A stretch of 64,000 bases of DNA, from NCBI RefSeq assembly GCF_012978815.1, contig NZ_LIWR01000044.1, forward strand, positions 186,001 through 250,000, in the 5' to 3' direction. Below the pieces are notes generated by a model. That model was not told the DNA's origin, did not search any database, and saw only the letters and a program-made list of their open reading frames with translations. Source of the DNA: Campylobacter sp. RM16189 (lineage in GTDB: Bacteria > Campylobacterota > Campylobacteria > Campylobacterales > Campylobacteraceae). The position numbers were made by a program, and so were the translations under genes. Shown here in pieces: positions 1 through 9,888 of this stretch. Numbering within the stretch: position 1 is the stretch's first letter; each line of letters opens with the position of its first letter.

Positions 1-1805
1 CAATATCTGCAAATTTATACCACTCTAGCGCACTTGCAGCCTCTACAGCTACTATATTTGTGGTTGGATCTAAAATTTTATCTACATAATCTTTTGGCTG
101 TTCGCAAAGCAGATCAAAGCATGGTGCCGAAACTACATTTACGCCTATACCAAGAGCGTTTAGAGTGTCTGCCGTTTTTACGCATAAACTTACTTCGCTT
201 CCGCTTGCCACAAGAGTTATTTTCGCATCTGACGTAGATTTTAAAAGATAAGCTCCTTTTTCTACGCTTCCAAACTCACCACCATTAAGAGGCTCGAGTC
301 CTTGCCGAGATAGCACGAAAGCCGATGGAGCGTTTAAATTTAGAGCTACTTTCCAGCATTCTACGTTCTCGTTTCCGTCTGCTGGACGGAAGGTATAAAA
401 ATTTGGCATCGCACGAAGAGTGCTAAGCTGCTCTATAGGCTGATGAGTAGGACCATCTTCTCCTACTCCGATGCTGTCGTGAGTAAGGATAAAGAAGTGC
501 TTTACGCCCATTAAAGCGGCAATTCTTGCACTTGGCTTTAAATAATCGCTAAAGATAAAAAATGTCGCCGAAAAAGGCAAAAACAGACCATATCTAGCAA
601 ATGCGTTATTTATCGCGGCCATCGCATGCTCTCTTATTCCAAAATGGATATTGCGTCCGTTCGGGAAATCTCCCATGCCTTTTAACTCGGTTTTGTTTGA
701 TGGAGCAAGATCTGCTGAACCACCCATAAATCCAGGAAGAGTCTTTGCGATTTCATTTATTATCGCGCCGTTACTATCGCGTGTTGCCACTTTTTTGCCT
801 GTAAAATCAGGAAAATTTATCTTAGATATTTCAGGATTAAGAAGCGAATTTAAGAGCTTTTTGCCCTCAGTGCTTAAATTTTCAATTTGTTTATTCCATA
901 AAGCCTCAGCCAAATCGCCCTTCTCAATAGCCGCCCTAAAACGCAACAACACATCTTCATCTATAGCAAATTTTAACTCAGGATCAAACCCAGCAACCTC
1001 TTTAGCAGTTCTTATAATCTCTTCTCCAAGCGGAGCTCCGTGACTATGATGGCTTCCCTCAAGCTCGCCAGCGCCCTTTGCTATACGAGTATTTGCAATG
1101 ATCAGATAAGGCTTTTCTCTTTCCTTGGCTTGCTCAAGAGCAAATTCAATCTGATCATAGTCGTGCCCATCTATACGAGCCACATCCCAGCCTTGAGCCT
1201 CAAAACGAACCTTTACATCCTCGCTCCAAGCTATGCTTGTATCACCCTCTATTGTGATATTATTTGAGTCGTATATCAAAACCAAATTATTTAAACTCAA
1301 ATTTCCCGCTATAGCACAGGCCTCATAGCTAATGCCCTCTTGTAAATCGCCGTCTCCGCAAAGACAGTAAATTTTATGATTTATTACCTCATTATTTGGT
1401 TCGTTTAGCAAATTTGCAGCGTATTTTGCAGCCATAGCAAATCCTACGGCATTCGCCACACCTTGTCCAAGCGGACCAGTTGCAACCTCCACACCTTTAG
1501 TATGAATCTCAGGATGGCCAGGAGTAAGCGAGCCAAGTTGGCGGAATTTTTTAAGCTCATCAAGGCTTAAATCATATCCGCTTAAATGTAAAAAGCTATA
1601 CACCAAACTACTTGCGTGACCACCACTAAATACGAGTCTATCACGATTGAGCCAATTTGGATTTTTTGGATTGTGATTTAAAAATTTCATAAGCACGACC
1701 ATCACGTCCGCTAGCCCCATTGGTGCACCAGGATGTCCGCTATTTGCTTTTTGCACCATATCGGCGCATAAAAATCTTATAGTATCGGCCTGTTTTTTTA
1801 GCATA
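1..1805 (-). CDS. tkt: Transketolase, 3' end cut by the window edge
   Basis: Thiamine-diphosphate enzyme that moves two-carbon ketol units between sugar phosphates in the non-oxidative pentose phosphate pathway; cytosolic. Translating the minus strand from ATG 1805-1803 gives about 601 codons without a stop. The N-terminus carries GHPGAPMG, followed by the cofactor motif GDGDLQEG and then the pyrimidine-binding half with GGSADLAPSN and HFGIREHAM. Family members are about 630-660 residues, so only a short C-terminal piece is missing beyond the edge. AAAGGA precedes the start and the gap to ispA is 8 bp, so it is the last visible gene of that operon. Identity is very sure. Confidence 0.97.
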
Positions 1806-1813
1806 TTTTTCCT

Positions 1814-2668
1814 TTATCTCAAGTGTCTATCTATTAAATTTACAACTATCTCTTTAATTCCAAGATGAGTGCTTTTTAGCTCGTTTTCTATTTTTTCTAT
1901 AAGTTCGTCTTTTGCCTCTTTAGCACCTTTAACGCCAAGCAGATTAGTAAACGAGTTTTTCACACTGTCATTATTTGTAGGTTTGCCGACCTCGGTGGCA
2001 CTCTTTGTCGCGTCTATAATATCATCGGCTATTTGAAAAGCAAGTCCCAAATCAAGCCCGACTTTGTAGATTTTTTCGCTATCCTCATGGCTCATATCGG
2101 CTATTACGCATCCAGCTTTTAAGCTTGCGGCAATTAGCTTAGCGGTTTTGTGCAAATGCAAAAACGTAAGCTCTTGCAATCCAAGCCTCTGGTTTTCAAA
2201 GTGGCAATCCAATGCCTGACCCAAAACCATTCCGCCAACACCAGCATTCTGACTTAGAATTTCAACGCATTTTATACGAATTTCTGAGCTTAAATTAGTC
2301 TTTGAAATTTGATAAAAGGCATGAGTATTTAAAGCGTCTCCAACCAAAACAGCAGTAACCTCATCAAATTTTACATGAAGTGTCGGCTTGCCTCTGCGAA
2401 GCTGGGAATTATCCATCACCGGCAAATCATCGTGAATAAGAGAGTAAGTGTGCATCATCTCAAACCCAAGCGCCACACCAAACGCATCCTTTAAAACTTC
2501 GGGCTTAAGCGCTTTCACAACTCCTAATAAAAGCATCGCACGAAAGTGTTTGCCTCCGGCAAGCAACATATATTTTAAAGCCTCATCAAAATACGGATGA
2601 AAGCTTGGGGCACTCGGCAAATTTTCCGCCAAGAAACTCTTAAAATCATTTAATAAATTTTCATTCAT
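1814..2668 (-). CDS. ispA: Polyprenyl diphosphate synthase (farnesyl/geranylgeranyl type)
   Basis: Condenses isopentenyl diphosphate with allylic diphosphates to make the C15/C20 precursor of undecaprenol and quinones. The 284 residues show the first aspartate-rich motif DDLPVMD at 80-86, the second motif QIADDIID near 208-215, and GGKHFR near 38-43 for diphosphate binding. The DDxxxxD spacing of the first motif is that of bacterial FPP synthases. The ATG directly follows the stop of the PDZ gene, so the two are translationally coupled, and tkt follows 8 bp downstream. Exact product chain length cannot be read from sequence. Confidence 0.93.
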   Translation of the reverse strand: MNENLLNDFKSFLAENLPSAPSFHPYFDEALKYMLLAGGKHFRAMLLLGVVKALKPEVLKDAFGVALGFEMMHTYSLIHDDLPVMDNSQLRRGKPTLHVKFDEVTAVLVGDALNTHAFYQISKTNLSSEIRIKCVEILSQNAGVGGMVLGQALDCHFENQRLGLQELTFLHLHKTAKLIAASLKAGCVIADMSHEDSEKIYKVGLDLGLAFQIADDIIDATKSATEVGKPTNNDSVKNSFTNLLGVKGAKEAKDELIEKIENELKSTHLGIKEIVVNLIDRHLR

Positions 2669-3745
2669 TTAGCGCACTTTATAGAAGAAGTCAAAACCTT
2701 CACGTCGAAAAAGCAGTATATATTCGCTTTTTTCTTTTGACGTAAATTTCAAAATATCCCTATAGTCTTTAACTTCATTTTGATTAATTTGTATAAGCTT
2801 ATCACCAGGTTTTATCCCAAATCCCGCAGCCTGAGAATCTTCATCAACTTTTTTGACTACAAGTTTATCATCAAGAGTTATTCCTTGCGCCTTAAAAAAA
2901 TCTCTGGCGGTATTAACTACTTTAGACTCTTTTTTTATCTCTGTTTTATCAACATTAAAATTTGTCTTTTGAGTATTTTGAGCGTTTGACTCGCTAGAAA
3001 CTGGTATATCAAACCTCTCGATTACTTCATTTCTGATGATTTCAAAATTTAAAATTTCGCCCTTTTTGGAGAATAAAATTCTCTCATTTAGCTCTCTTAG
3101 AGTGGTAAATTTTTGGCCATTTATACTTACTATTTCATCGCCCATCATCAATACAGCGCCTCTACCTAATCTCTCTACGCTTTTTACATAAATTTTATCC
3201 TTAATAGCCTCAAAGCTAGCTCCAACATCTCCATAATACAGATCAGGATAGGCGATAAAATGCTTTAGATATCTACTTGGCACAAATTTATTACCGCCCA
3301 CTGCGATACCGCGCATATTGCAACAAACACTAAGAAGCGCTCCTGTGCCATTTACATCAAAAGTAAGAGTATCGAGCTCTCCTAGTCTTTCTCCAAGAGA
3401 TTTGACATGTCCGTAAACAGTCGCGTTAAGATCGCTAGTAACGCTTACCCAATCGCTCTTTTTAGTATTGTTATCATCGCTCATCCTAATTGGCTCAAGC
3501 TTGATATCCGATGCAAGTAGATAAAGTCCCAAAAATGGATCGAATTTGATATAGTTTTTGATAGGCATTTGACTATTTTTAGGAACGGCTATTAAATTCG
3601 GGCTAAGTGCGATGCCTTTATTCCCACTTACATCCACAATACTTGGTAAGGTTTTTTCAAAGCAAGCGTTAAAATCATCTTGTGTAGGTCTAGGAGCAGC
3701 AAAAACAATCGCACAAAGTGTTAAAATAAGAAAAATTTTTCTCAT
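2669..3745 (-). CDS. Exported PDZ-domain protein of unknown function
   Basis: 358 residues beginning with a signal peptide (MRKIFLILTLCAIVFAAP). A middle region without recognised motifs (about 20-160) is followed by two PDZ-like segments: about 165-250 (GRGAVLMMGDEIVSINGQKF) and about 285-358 (AGFGIKPGDKLIQI). No intact catalytic triad is visible, so a protease is not supported, although the N-terminal part could be a decayed trypsin-like fold. It ends where ispA begins and starts 1 bp after the YbaB gene. Probably a periplasmic scaffold or chaperone-like protein; this is inference. Confidence 0.75.
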   Translation of the reverse strand: MRKIFLILTLCAIVFAAPRPTQDDFNACFEKTLPSIVDVSGNKGIALSPNLIAVPKNSQMPIKNYIKFDPFLGLYLLASDIKLEPIRMSDDNNTKKSDWVSVTSDLNATVYGHVKSLGERLGELDTLTFDVNGTGALLSVCCNMRGIAVGGNKFVPSRYLKHFIAYPDLYYGDVGASFEAIKDKIYVKSVERLGRGAVLMMGDEIVSINGQKFTTLRELNERILFSKKGEILNFEIIRNEVIERFDIPVSSESNAQNTQKTNFNVDKTEIKKESKVVNTARDFFKAQGITLDDKLVVKKVDEDSQAAGFGIKPGDKLIQINQNEVKDYRDILKFTSKEKSEYILLFRREGFDFFYKVR

Positions 3746-4054
3746 CTATACACCTCCGACAAATCCACCTAACATCTTAGAAGCCATATGCTTTTTACTC
3801 TCTTCAACCATTGCCATTACGTCATTTACGGCACTGATTAGTAAAATTTGCAAACTCTCTTTGTCCTCAAGCAGACTATCGTCTATAGTGATATCCAGAA
3901 GCTCTCCCTTGCCATTAGCTCTTACGCTAACAAGCCCTCCGCCACTCTTTACACTAAATTCGCGGTTCGCAGTTTCATTTTCAAGCTCACGAGCTTTCTT
4001 TTGAACCTCTTCAAGCATCTCACCCATTTTAGAAAAATCAAGTCCTTCAAACAT
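3746..4054 (-). CDS. YbaB/EbfC family nucleoid-associated protein
   Basis: 102 residues with the family layout: an N-terminal helix rich in charged residues (MGEMLEEVQKKARELENE), a central strand region with GGGLVSVRANGKGELLDI, and a C-terminal helix (VNDVMAMVEESKKHMASK) with a short Gly-rich end. Family members are dimeric DNA-binding proteins of about 100 residues. In many bacteria the gene sits by dnaX/recR; here it is between panD and the PDZ gene. It abuts the PDZ gene start, so it is likely in the same transcript. Confidence 0.9.
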   Translation of the reverse strand: MFEGLDFSKMGEMLEEVQKKARELENETANREFSVKSGGGLVSVRANGKGELLDITIDDSLLEDKESLQILLISAVNDVMAMVEESKKHMASKMLGGFVGGV

Positions 4055-4145
4055 AAAAAATCCTTTTGGTTTTGGCTGATTATATCAAATTTGAGCTTAT
4101 ATAAATTTGTTTTATTTTTTGATCTGTTTGCAGAGTATCTAAACT

Positions 4146-4493
4146 TTAGGATATTGTTTGGTTTTTCTCATTTACATGCACGATTTTAGGCTCAAATTTT
4201 TTAGCTTTTTTAAATTTCATTGTTGCGTAAGCTACTATGATAACCTTGTCACCTATACAAACTTTGCGTGCAGCGGCTCCATTAAGGCAAATATCGCCTT
4301 CTTTTTCGCTTTTTATTACATAAGTAGAAAATCTCTCGCCGTTATTTATATTTAGAATTTCAACCTTTTGATTTTCTATTAAATTTGCCGCTTCCATCAA
4401 TTTTTCATCAATTCCTATCGAGCCTACATAGTTTAGATTGGCATCACTTACCGTTGCCCTATGAATTTTACTAGCCAAAATCTCTATTCTCAT
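4146..4493 (-). CDS. panD: Aspartate 1-decarboxylase precursor
   Basis: Makes beta-alanine from aspartate for pantothenate and coenzyme A. The 115-residue proenzyme has the self-cleavage site YVGSIGID near 22-29; cleavage between Gly and Ser creates the pyruvoyl cofactor at the new N-terminus of the alpha chain. [19 protein letters not shown] matches the family's central strand region. Length is usual for the family. It lies 42 bp after murE and 91 bp before the YbaB gene. panB and panC are not in the window. Confidence 0.96.
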   Translation of the reverse strand: MRIEILASKIHRATVSDANLNYVGSIGIDEKLMEAANLIENQKVEILNINNGERFSTYVIKSEKEGDICLNGAAARKVCIGDKVIIVAYATMKFKKAKKFEPKIVHVNEKNQTIS

Positions 4494-4535
4494 TTTATAC
4501 CTTTTGTATTTTAAATTTATTTGTCATAGATAAAA

Positions 4536-5819
4536 TTAGCGAGATAAAGTCTGTAAAACAACATCTTTATCGCTAAACGGATATTTTATCCCTTTGATCT
4601 CCTGATAGCTCTCATCGCCTTTACCTAAAATCACTAAAATTTGCCCGCCTTTTAAGCTTTCAAGTCCGATTTTAATAGCCTTTTTTCTATCGGGTTCGCA
4701 AATCACACTATCATTCATCTTCATGCCCGCACAAATTTGCTTTATTATCTCTATAGGCTCTTCGCTTCTTGGATTATCGCTAGTCACTATCGCAAGCTTT
4801 GCAAATCTTTGCACCATTGCACCCATTTTAGGACGCTTTGTATTATCTCTATCTCCTCCCGCTCCAAAGATCGCCACAATCTCATAGTGACAAAGTGCAT
4901 TCAAGACTTTTTCAATTCCATCTGGAGTATGCGCAAAATCAACAATAACAAGAGGATTGTCACTAACAACCTCCATACGACCCTCAACACCGCCAAAATT
5001 ACTAACTGCACGCGATATCTCATTACAACTCTTATCCGTTAAGCTCATTACGCAACCAATCGCCGCAATTAGATTGTAAAGATTAAATTCACCCTGCAAA
5101 TTTGAGCTGATCTCAAGCTCGCCCTTTGGAGTCTTAATAATAGCATTAATGCCATTTTTTAATCCATAAGCGATAGGAGTGAAATTTGCATGCTTTTTAA
5201 GTGAATAAGTAAGCGCATTTTTAGCGTTAAATTTTAGATTTCCATCATCGATATTTATAAGTTTTAAAGTGTCATCATCAAAAAAACTGCTTTTTACACG
5301 CGCGTATTCTTCGAAAGTGTGATGGTAGTCAAGGTGATCTTGTGTCAAATTTGTAAAAATTTTCATCGCAAAATCAAGACTCTCTATGCGATTTTGGTCT
5401 ATGGCATGAGAACTAACCTCCATAACGAAAAATTCGCACTTCTCTTCGCTTGCAACTTTTAAATAATTAATAGTACGCAAAATTTCACTTGTAGTAAGCG
5501 CCTTTTCATCAATCCTTTTATCATTAACAAATGCGCCTCTCGTGCCGCAAAGCCCGCATTTATAGCCAAGATCAAGCAATATTGAGTAAATCGCTGCGGC
5601 AGTTGTAGTTTTACCGTTTGTTCCCGTTACGCCTATGATTTTTATATTTTTATCAATCCCCAAAATCTCTTTGCATTCGCTTAAACTTATGACTTTAGCG
5701 CCATTAGCAATAGCTGAGTCTATAAATTTTGAATTTGTATGAGTGCGAACAAAAAAGCATCCTTTTTCGCATTCTTTTGAATTATCCGTTACAAATGAGT
5801 CTTTAATGTAAATCTTCAC
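4536..5819 (-). CDS. murE: UDP-MurNAc-tripeptide synthetase (meso-DAP adding)
   Basis: Adds meso-diaminopimelate to UDP-MurNAc-L-Ala-D-Glu in peptidoglycan synthesis, ATP-dependent, cytosolic. The P-loop GTNGKTTT lies at 66-73, and DNPRSEEP near 345 is the signature that selects meso-DAP rather than lysine. The 427 residues are shorter than E. coli MurE (495), mostly at the N-terminal UDP-binding domain, as expected in Campylobacter. The start overlaps the upstream gene's 3' end by 17 bp, indicating coupling. Confidence 0.96.
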   Translation of the reverse strand: MKIYIKDSFVTDNSKECEKGCFFVRTHTNSKFIDSAIANGAKVISLSECKEILGIDKNIKIIGVTGTNGKTTTAAAIYSILLDLGYKCGLCGTRGAFVNDKRIDEKALTTSEILRTINYLKVASEEKCEFFVMEVSSHAIDQNRIESLDFAMKIFTNLTQDHLDYHHTFEEYARVKSSFFDDDTLKLINIDDGNLKFNAKNALTYSLKKHANFTPIAYGLKNGINAIIKTPKGELEISSNLQGEFNLYNLIAAIGCVMSLTDKSCNEISRAVSNFGGVEGRMEVVSDNPLVIVDFAHTPDGIEKVLNALCHYEIVAIFGAGGDRDNTKRPKMGAMVQRFAKLAIVTSDNPRSEEPIEIIKQICAGMKMNDSVICEPDRKKAIKIGLESLKGGQILVILGKGDESYQEIKGIKYPFSDKDVVLQTLSR

Positions 5820-6351
5820 TTTTGCGCCTTTTGTTTATTTCTCCGATTAGCGCATTTAGTCTCTCGTCGCCGGCAAAAATAGAGGCAGCGCTTTCTATGT
5901 AGTTTAATCCCATCTCGATAAAATCGTTTTTAATCAAATTTTCTAAAAATTGCAAAAAGTCATCTCGGCTACTTATCATAACTCTGGTAGAAAACATAAT
6001 ATCTTCAAATACACTCTTAAAGCTACCCTCCCTGGCAACCGCCTGCATAAAATCATGATAGCTGATCGCATTTTGACTTTCAAGCTCATCTTTCTCTTCA
6101 AATTTAGACTCTAGAGTGGCTAAAATTTCATCCAAATCCTCAGCACTCATTCCCACATCCTCTTTGACCTTAAAAATTTCAAATAGCATCGTAGCCTCAT
6201 CATATCTTGTTTTGGCAAGTGAGCAAAGCATTATGAAAAATAGAAATTTTTTATCGTTTTTTTTGTCGTATGCAAGCGAAAAATAATTCATCGCCTCATC
6301 AAATCGCCCTTTATAAAAGGCCTTGATACCAAGTTTTTTATAATCTATCAA
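5803..6351 (-). CDS. Helical, TPR-like hypothetical protein
   Basis: 182 residues, predicted almost all helical. The start region (YKKLGIKAFYKGRFDEAMNY) has the spacing of a tetratricopeptide repeat, and a second helical pair follows (AKTRYDEATMLFEIF). No signal peptide, membrane segment or catalytic motif is seen. It overlaps the NifU-like gene by 4 bp upstream and murE by 17 bp downstream, so all three are probably co-translated. A protein-binding role is inference; the specific function is unknown. Confidence 0.7.
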   Translation of the reverse strand: MIDYKKLGIKAFYKGRFDEAMNYFSLAYDKKNDKKFLFFIMLCSLAKTRYDEATMLFEIFKVKEDVGMSAEDLDEILATLESKFEEKDELESQNAISYHDFMQAVAREGSFKSVFEDIMFSTRVMISSRDDFLQFLENLIKNDFIEMGLNYIESAASIFAGDERLNALIGEINKRRKSEDLH

Positions 6352-6617
6352 TCTAAATTAACCTCTTCGCCAATAGGAATATTTATCACCTCAAGTTCAG
6401 GGTGAATATCTATCCTAAGCTGTCTTTCTATGCCGTATTTTAAGGTAGTTCCGCTTGCTGCGCAGCCATGACAATGACCAGTAAGTCGAACATAAATTTT
6501 GCCATTTTTGATGCCTAAAAGCTCGAGTCCTCCGCCATCTCTCTCAAGCATAGGCATAACTTTTTGCAAACTCATACTTACAGGTTTTAAAAGCTCTTCA
6601 TCACTAAACGGTATCAT
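6348..6617 (-). CDS. NifU C-terminal-like Fe-S scaffold protein
   Basis: 89 residues matching the NifU C-terminal (Nfu) domain: GLELLGIKNGKIYVRLTGHC then the CxxC pair in HCHGCAAS near 48-55, the cluster-binding site in Nfu scaffolds. It carries no N-terminal IscU-like domain. AAAGGTGAG precedes the ATG, and a -10 box lies at 6642-6647, making it the first gene of the murE-panD-ispA-tkt series. Confidence 0.92.
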   Translation of the reverse strand: MIPFSDEELLKPVSMSLQKVMPMLERDGGGLELLGIKNGKIYVRLTGHCHGCAASGTTLKYGIERQLRIDIHPELEVINIPIGEEVNLD

Positions 6618-6641
6618 ATCTCACCTTTTATTTTTTGGATT

Positions 6642-6647
6642 ATTATA
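6642..6647 (-). promoter_or_regulatory. Predicted -10 box for the NifU-like/murE operon
   Basis: TATAAT on the minus strand, 24 bp before the NifU-like ATG, preceded directly by TTG and set in AT-rich DNA. No clear -35, which is usual for Campylobacter sigma-70 promoters. Confidence 0.55.
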
Positions 6648-6768
6648 CAATATTTGACAAAATTAAATTTTAAATGAAGAAAAATAATTTGCGATATTTA
6701 GGCAAATCTGAGTCTATTCTTAAAGAATATAAAAGTAAAAATTTTAAATCAACCAGACAAAAGAGTGT

Positions 6769-6792
6769 ATTAGAGAGCTTTTGCTCTCTAAT
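6769..6792 (-). terminator. Hairpin terminator of the ribosomal cluster
   Basis: A perfect 10-bp stem (ATTAGAGAGC / GCTCTCTAAT) with a 4-nt loop, starting 1 nt after the rplQ stop. The rest of 6618-6793 holds the promoter of the next operon and no gene. The T-tract behind the stem is weak (CTCTTTTG), so it may also act as a 3' stabiliser. Confidence 0.75.
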
Positions 6793-6793
6793 G

Positions 6794-7150
6794 TTATTCG
6801 CCAATTAGCTCTATATAAGCCATTTCAGCAGCGTCACCGCGTCTAACGCGAGTTTTAACTATTCTGGTATATCCGCCATTGCGTCCTGCAAATTTAGGAG
6901 CTACTTCAGTAACAAGCTTATTTGTAGTCTCTTTATCTTGAAGACTTGCAAAAACCGCTCTATGAGCATTGCTATCGCCTTTTCTAGCTCTTGTGATAAG
7001 CTTTTCGATATAGCTTCTAAGCTCTTTAGCTTTTGGTAGTGTTGTCTCTATTTTTTCGTTTTTTATTATTGCAATTGCCATATTTTTAAGCAATGCAGAA
7101 CGATGAGATGCCGTTCTACCTAATTTTCTATAACCATGTTTATGTCTCAT
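6794..7150 (-). CDS. rplQ: 50S ribosomal protein L17
   Basis: 118 residues with the L17 start [20 protein letters not shown], which contacts 23S rRNA, and the conserved [13 protein letters not shown] stretch. Normal length. It is the last gene of the alpha operon, 11 bp after rpoA and just before a strong hairpin. Confidence 0.98.
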   Translation of the reverse strand: MRHKHGYRKLGRTASHRSALLKNMAIAIIKNEKIETTLPKAKELRSYIEKLITRARKGDSNAHRAVFASLQDKETTNKLVTEVAPKFAGRNGGYTRIVKTRVRRGDAAEMAYIELIGE

Positions 7151-7161
7151 TTATTGTCCTT

Positions 7162-8178
7162 TTATTCTTTTGGGCTAGTTTGTGTTTTCAGCTCAGCTAT
7201 TTTCTTTTTGAGCTGATCTTTACTGTTGCCTAAAGCATTGCCTCCGATAGGATATCCGATCTCTTCCATAACGGCTTTTATCTCTTCAAGAGATTTTTTA
7301 CCTAGATTTTTAAGATCTCTAAGCTCATTTTCGTCCATTAAAGCAAGCTCGCCGATAAATCTAACATCTGCTCTATCAAGGCAGTTAAAGCTTCTAGCGC
7401 TTAAATTTAGCTCTTCAACACTTTGAAGAAGTTTAGTATGCTCACCTGAAGCCATAGCGCCGCTTGTCTGTGCAGAGATATCTATATCTAAAACACCCTT
7501 AAACACAGACATTTGGTGATACATAGCCTCAATAGCATGCTTAAATGCTTCGATTGCACCCACCTGACCATCCGTAGTAACTGTAAAAACTATCTTTTCG
7601 TAGTCAGGATTATCCTCAACCAAAACATTTTGAAGCTCATATACAGCTTTTTTTACCGGTGTAAAGAAGGCATCAAGAGCTATATAGTCATCTTCCATCT
7701 CTTCACGAATCTCTTCACTTGGAACATATCCTATACCCTTTTGTATAATTATCGAAAATTTAAGCTCTGCATCTTCGTTTATAGTAGCCAAATAAGCATC
7801 AGGATTTACGATCTCTACCAAATCATTACCAAGATCTCTACCGCTTATCTCTTTTGGTCCCTTAAAGCAATACTCTACAATCTCTTTTTCAGAGTCGTTT
7901 TTAAGCTTGAAGCGCAAATTTTTCAAATTTATAATAAATTGAGCAACATCTTCAAGCATACCACGCATAGAGTCAAACTCGTGTGTAACGCCCTCTATCT
8001 TAACACCAGTAGGAGCAAATCCTACGGTGCTGCTGTAAAGAAGGCGGCGAAGAGGGTGAGCTAAAGTCACCGCATAACCTGTCTCAAAAGGATAGGCTGT
8101 TATTCTAGCAACATTTTCGCTTATACTCTCTACTGAGATCTCAGTAGGCATATAGGCTGATGTAGTAATCTTTTTCAT
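7162..8178 (-). CDS. rpoA: RNA polymerase alpha subunit
   Basis: 338 residues in two domains. The N-terminal dimerisation domain includes [17 protein letters not shown] (about 38-54), where alpha nucleates polymerase assembly. The C-terminal domain (about 255-315; [16 protein letters not shown] and [12 protein letters not shown]) binds UP elements and activators. Sits between rpsD and rplQ as in most bacteria. Confidence 0.98.
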   Translation of the reverse strand: MKKITTSAYMPTEISVESISENVARITAYPFETGYAVTLAHPLRRLLYSSTVGFAPTGVKIEGVTHEFDSMRGMLEDVAQFIINLKNLRFKLKNDSEKEIVEYCFKGPKEISGRDLGNDLVEIVNPDAYLATINEDAELKFSIIIQKGIGYVPSEEIREEMEDDYIALDAFFTPVKKAVYELQNVLVEDNPDYEKIVFTVTTDGQVGAIEAFKHAIEAMYHQMSVFKGVLDIDISAQTSGAMASGEHTKLLQSVEELNLSARSFNCLDRADVRFIGELALMDENELRDLKNLGKKSLEEIKAVMEEIGYPIGGNALGNSKDQLKKKIAELKTQTSPKE

Positions 8179-8192
8179 TATTACACCCCTTA

Positions 8193-8819
8193 TTATTTCG
8201 AATAAAGCTCTACTATGAATCTTTCCTCAACAGGAATGATAACCTCTTCTCTTTCTGGTGTTCTTGTAAAAATTCCAAATTTCTTATCTTTTTCAACATC
8301 AACCCAAGAAACGATTCCTGTTTGTGCTGTAAGATCAATCGCACGTACTATTTGTGGATTGTTTTTTGATTTCTCAACTACTTCGATTTTTGAACCGGCA
8401 TCAACTCTATACGAAGGGATATTAACCTTCTTTCCATTTACTAAAATATGTCCATGAGTTACAAGCTGACGAGCAAATCTACGAGTTGTAGCAAAGCCCA
8501 TTCTGTAAACTACGTTGTCAAGTCTTTGCTCAAGAAGTTGAACTAAAAGCGCACCTGTGTTGCCTTCTCTTCTAGCTGCTTCTTGGAATAGCTTTCTAAA
8601 TTGCTTTTCAGAAATTCCGTACATAAATTTAGCTTTTTGTTTCTCTCTTAATTGAAGTCCGTATTCGCTAATCTTTGCTCTTCTTTGTCCGTGTTGTCCA
8701 GGAGCATAAGGGCGTTTTTCAACAGCTGATTTACCAGCCAATCTTCTCTCTCCCTTAAGTGCTAAGCTTACACCAAGACGTCTTTCTAATTTTTCAACAG
8801 GCCCTCTATATCTTGCCAT
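8193..8819 (-). CDS. rpsD: 30S ribosomal protein S4
   Basis: 208 residues: N-terminal [15 protein letters not shown], then the S4 RNA-binding domain from about residue 98 ([35 protein letters not shown]). S4 nucleates 30S assembly on 16S rRNA. There are no zinc cysteines in the N-terminus, so this is the C-minus form. Gap to rpoA is 14 bp. Confidence 0.98.
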   Translation of the reverse strand: MARYRGPVEKLERRLGVSLALKGERRLAGKSAVEKRPYAPGQHGQRRAKISEYGLQLREKQKAKFMYGISEKQFRKLFQEAARREGNTGALLVQLLEQRLDNVVYRMGFATTRRFARQLVTHGHILVNGKKVNIPSYRVDAGSKIEVVEKSKNNPQIVRAIDLTAQTGIVSWVDVEKDKKFGIFTRTPEREEVIIPVEERFIVELYSK

Positions 8820-8841
8820 AATAATTCTCCTAATTTTCTAA

Positions 8842-9234
8842 TTATACGCGGCGGCGTTTTGGTGGTCTGCAACCATTGTGAGCAAGCGGAGTTATATCTT
8901 TAAGGAATGTAACTTTAATGCCCTCTATTGCACCTACACTTTTTACAGCAGTCTCTCTACCGCTTCCTGGACCCTGAACTTTTATGCCCACCTCTTTTAT
9001 TCCGTGCTCTTTTGCTTTATTAATAGCATCTTCTACTGCTTGTTGAGCTGCATATGGAGTTGATTTTTTGCTTCCTTTGAAGCCTAAACCACCTGCGCTA
9101 CTCCAAGCTATAGCATTTCCCATCTCATCAGTAACTGTTACCATGGTGTTGTTAAAAGTCGCACTTATATAAACGATGCCTTTAGCAATACTTTTTCTTA
9201 CTACTTTCTTTTTAACTACTTTTCTTTTTGCCAT
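8842..9234 (-). CDS. rpsK: 30S ribosomal protein S11
   Basis: 130 residues; [21 protein letters not shown] and [12 protein letters not shown] are typical of S11, and it ends PPKRRRV. Two ATGs stand in tandem (9237 and 9234). The second is chosen because its distance to the AAGGAT ribosome binding site is better (6 rather than 3 nt). Located 7-10 bp after rpsM. Confidence 0.97.
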   Translation of the reverse strand: MAKRKVVKKKVVRKSIAKGIVYISATFNNTMVTVTDEMGNAIAWSSAGGLGFKGSKKSTPYAAQQAVEDAINKAKEHGIKEVGIKVQGPGSGRETAVKSVGAIEGIKVTFLKDITPLAHNGCRPPKRRRV

Positions 9235-9243
9235 CATCTATCC

Positions 9244-9612
9244 TTATTTTGTTGCAGCGCCAACAGTTTTACGCTTACCTTTTCTGGTTCTAGCGTTTGT
9301 TTTTGTCTTTTGACCACGAACAGGAAGACCCTTTCTATGGCGAAGACCTCTGTAGCTTCCAAGATCCATAAGTGCTTTTATGTCCATAGCAACACTTTTT
9401 CTAAGATCACCCTCAACCACGTGATGTTCTTGAATCTCTTTACGAATCGCCGCAGCCTCGTCTTCACTTAGCTCATGAACTCTTTTGTCATAAGAAATTT
9501 TTGTAGCATCAAGAATTTGTCTTGATTTATGAAGGCCAATACCATAAATGTAAGTTAGACCATACTCAATTCTCTTTTTCTTAGGTAAATCTACACCTGC
9601 AATACGAGCCAT
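9244..9612 (-). CDS. rpsM: 30S ribosomal protein S13
   Basis: 122 residues beginning [20 protein letters not shown], with [19 protein letters not shown] near the basic C-terminal tail that reaches the P-site. Starts just after the short rpmJ gene. Normal length. Confidence 0.98.
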   Translation of the reverse strand: MARIAGVDLPKKKRIEYGLTYIYGIGLHKSRQILDATKISYDKRVHELSEDEAAAIRKEIQEHHVVEGDLRKSVAMDIKALMDLGSYRGLRHRKGLPVRGQKTKTNARTRKGKRKTVGAATK

Positions 9613-9615
9613 TCT

Positions 9616-9729
9616 TTATCCTTGTCTTTGTTTATGTTTTGGATTTTCGCAAATAATGCGAACTATACCTTTACGCTTGACAATTTTACATTTGTCACAC
9701 ATCTTCTTTACAGAAGGACGAACTTTCAT
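9616..9729 (-). CDS. rpmJ: 50S ribosomal protein L36
   Basis: A 37-residue gene read directly from the minus strand: start [20 protein letters not shown]. It has the zinc-binding C-x2-C ... C-x4-H set (CDKC, then CENPKH), so this is the zinc (C-plus) form of L36. It starts at ATG 9729-9727 and ends TAA 9618-9616, 3 bp before the rpsM ATG. A 159-bp gap with two hairpins separates it from infA. Confidence 0.96.
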   Translation of the reverse strand: MKVRPSVKKMCDKCKIVKRKGIVRIICENPKHKQRQG

Positions 9730-9774
9730 CTCAGTCTCCTAAAAAATTTATTCCACTTTTTGGGGGCTGCATCA

Positions 9775-9796
9775 GGTTTAAAGAAGTTATTAAACC
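9775..9796 (-). terminator. Hairpin in the infA-rpmJ gap (proximal to rpmJ)
   Basis: 7-bp stem GGTTTAA / TTAAACC with an 8-nt loop, in the 159-bp untranslated gap between infA and rpmJ. No T-tract of the intrinsic-terminator kind follows, so it may be an attenuator or processing site. It pairs with the second hairpin at 9801-9830. Confidence 0.45.
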
Positions 9797-9800
9797 AACT

Positions 9801-9830
9801 ATTTTCAAAACAAGTGGTAGCTTTGAAAAT
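9801..9830 (-). terminator. Second hairpin in the infA-rpmJ gap
   Basis: Perfect 9-bp stem ATTTTCAAA / TTTGAAAAT around a 12-nt loop, 4 bp from the first hairpin. The tandem arrangement downstream of infA suggests a regulated break or RNase-trimmed 3' end inside the alpha operon. No promoter for rpmJ-rplQ is obvious. Confidence 0.45.
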
Positions 9831-9888
9831 AATTCTTCATACAGCATTTGTTGCAAAGGGCTGATTTTAGCCAAATTTAGCTTTTAAT

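Noticed and set aside
1..1805. Transketolase as a broken gene
   Set aside because: It has no internal stop or frameshift; it is only cut by the window edge.
7513..8064. 183-codon plus-strand open frame opposite rpoA
   Set aside because: It lies entirely antisense to rpoA, has no ribosome site and a composition typical of a shadow frame.
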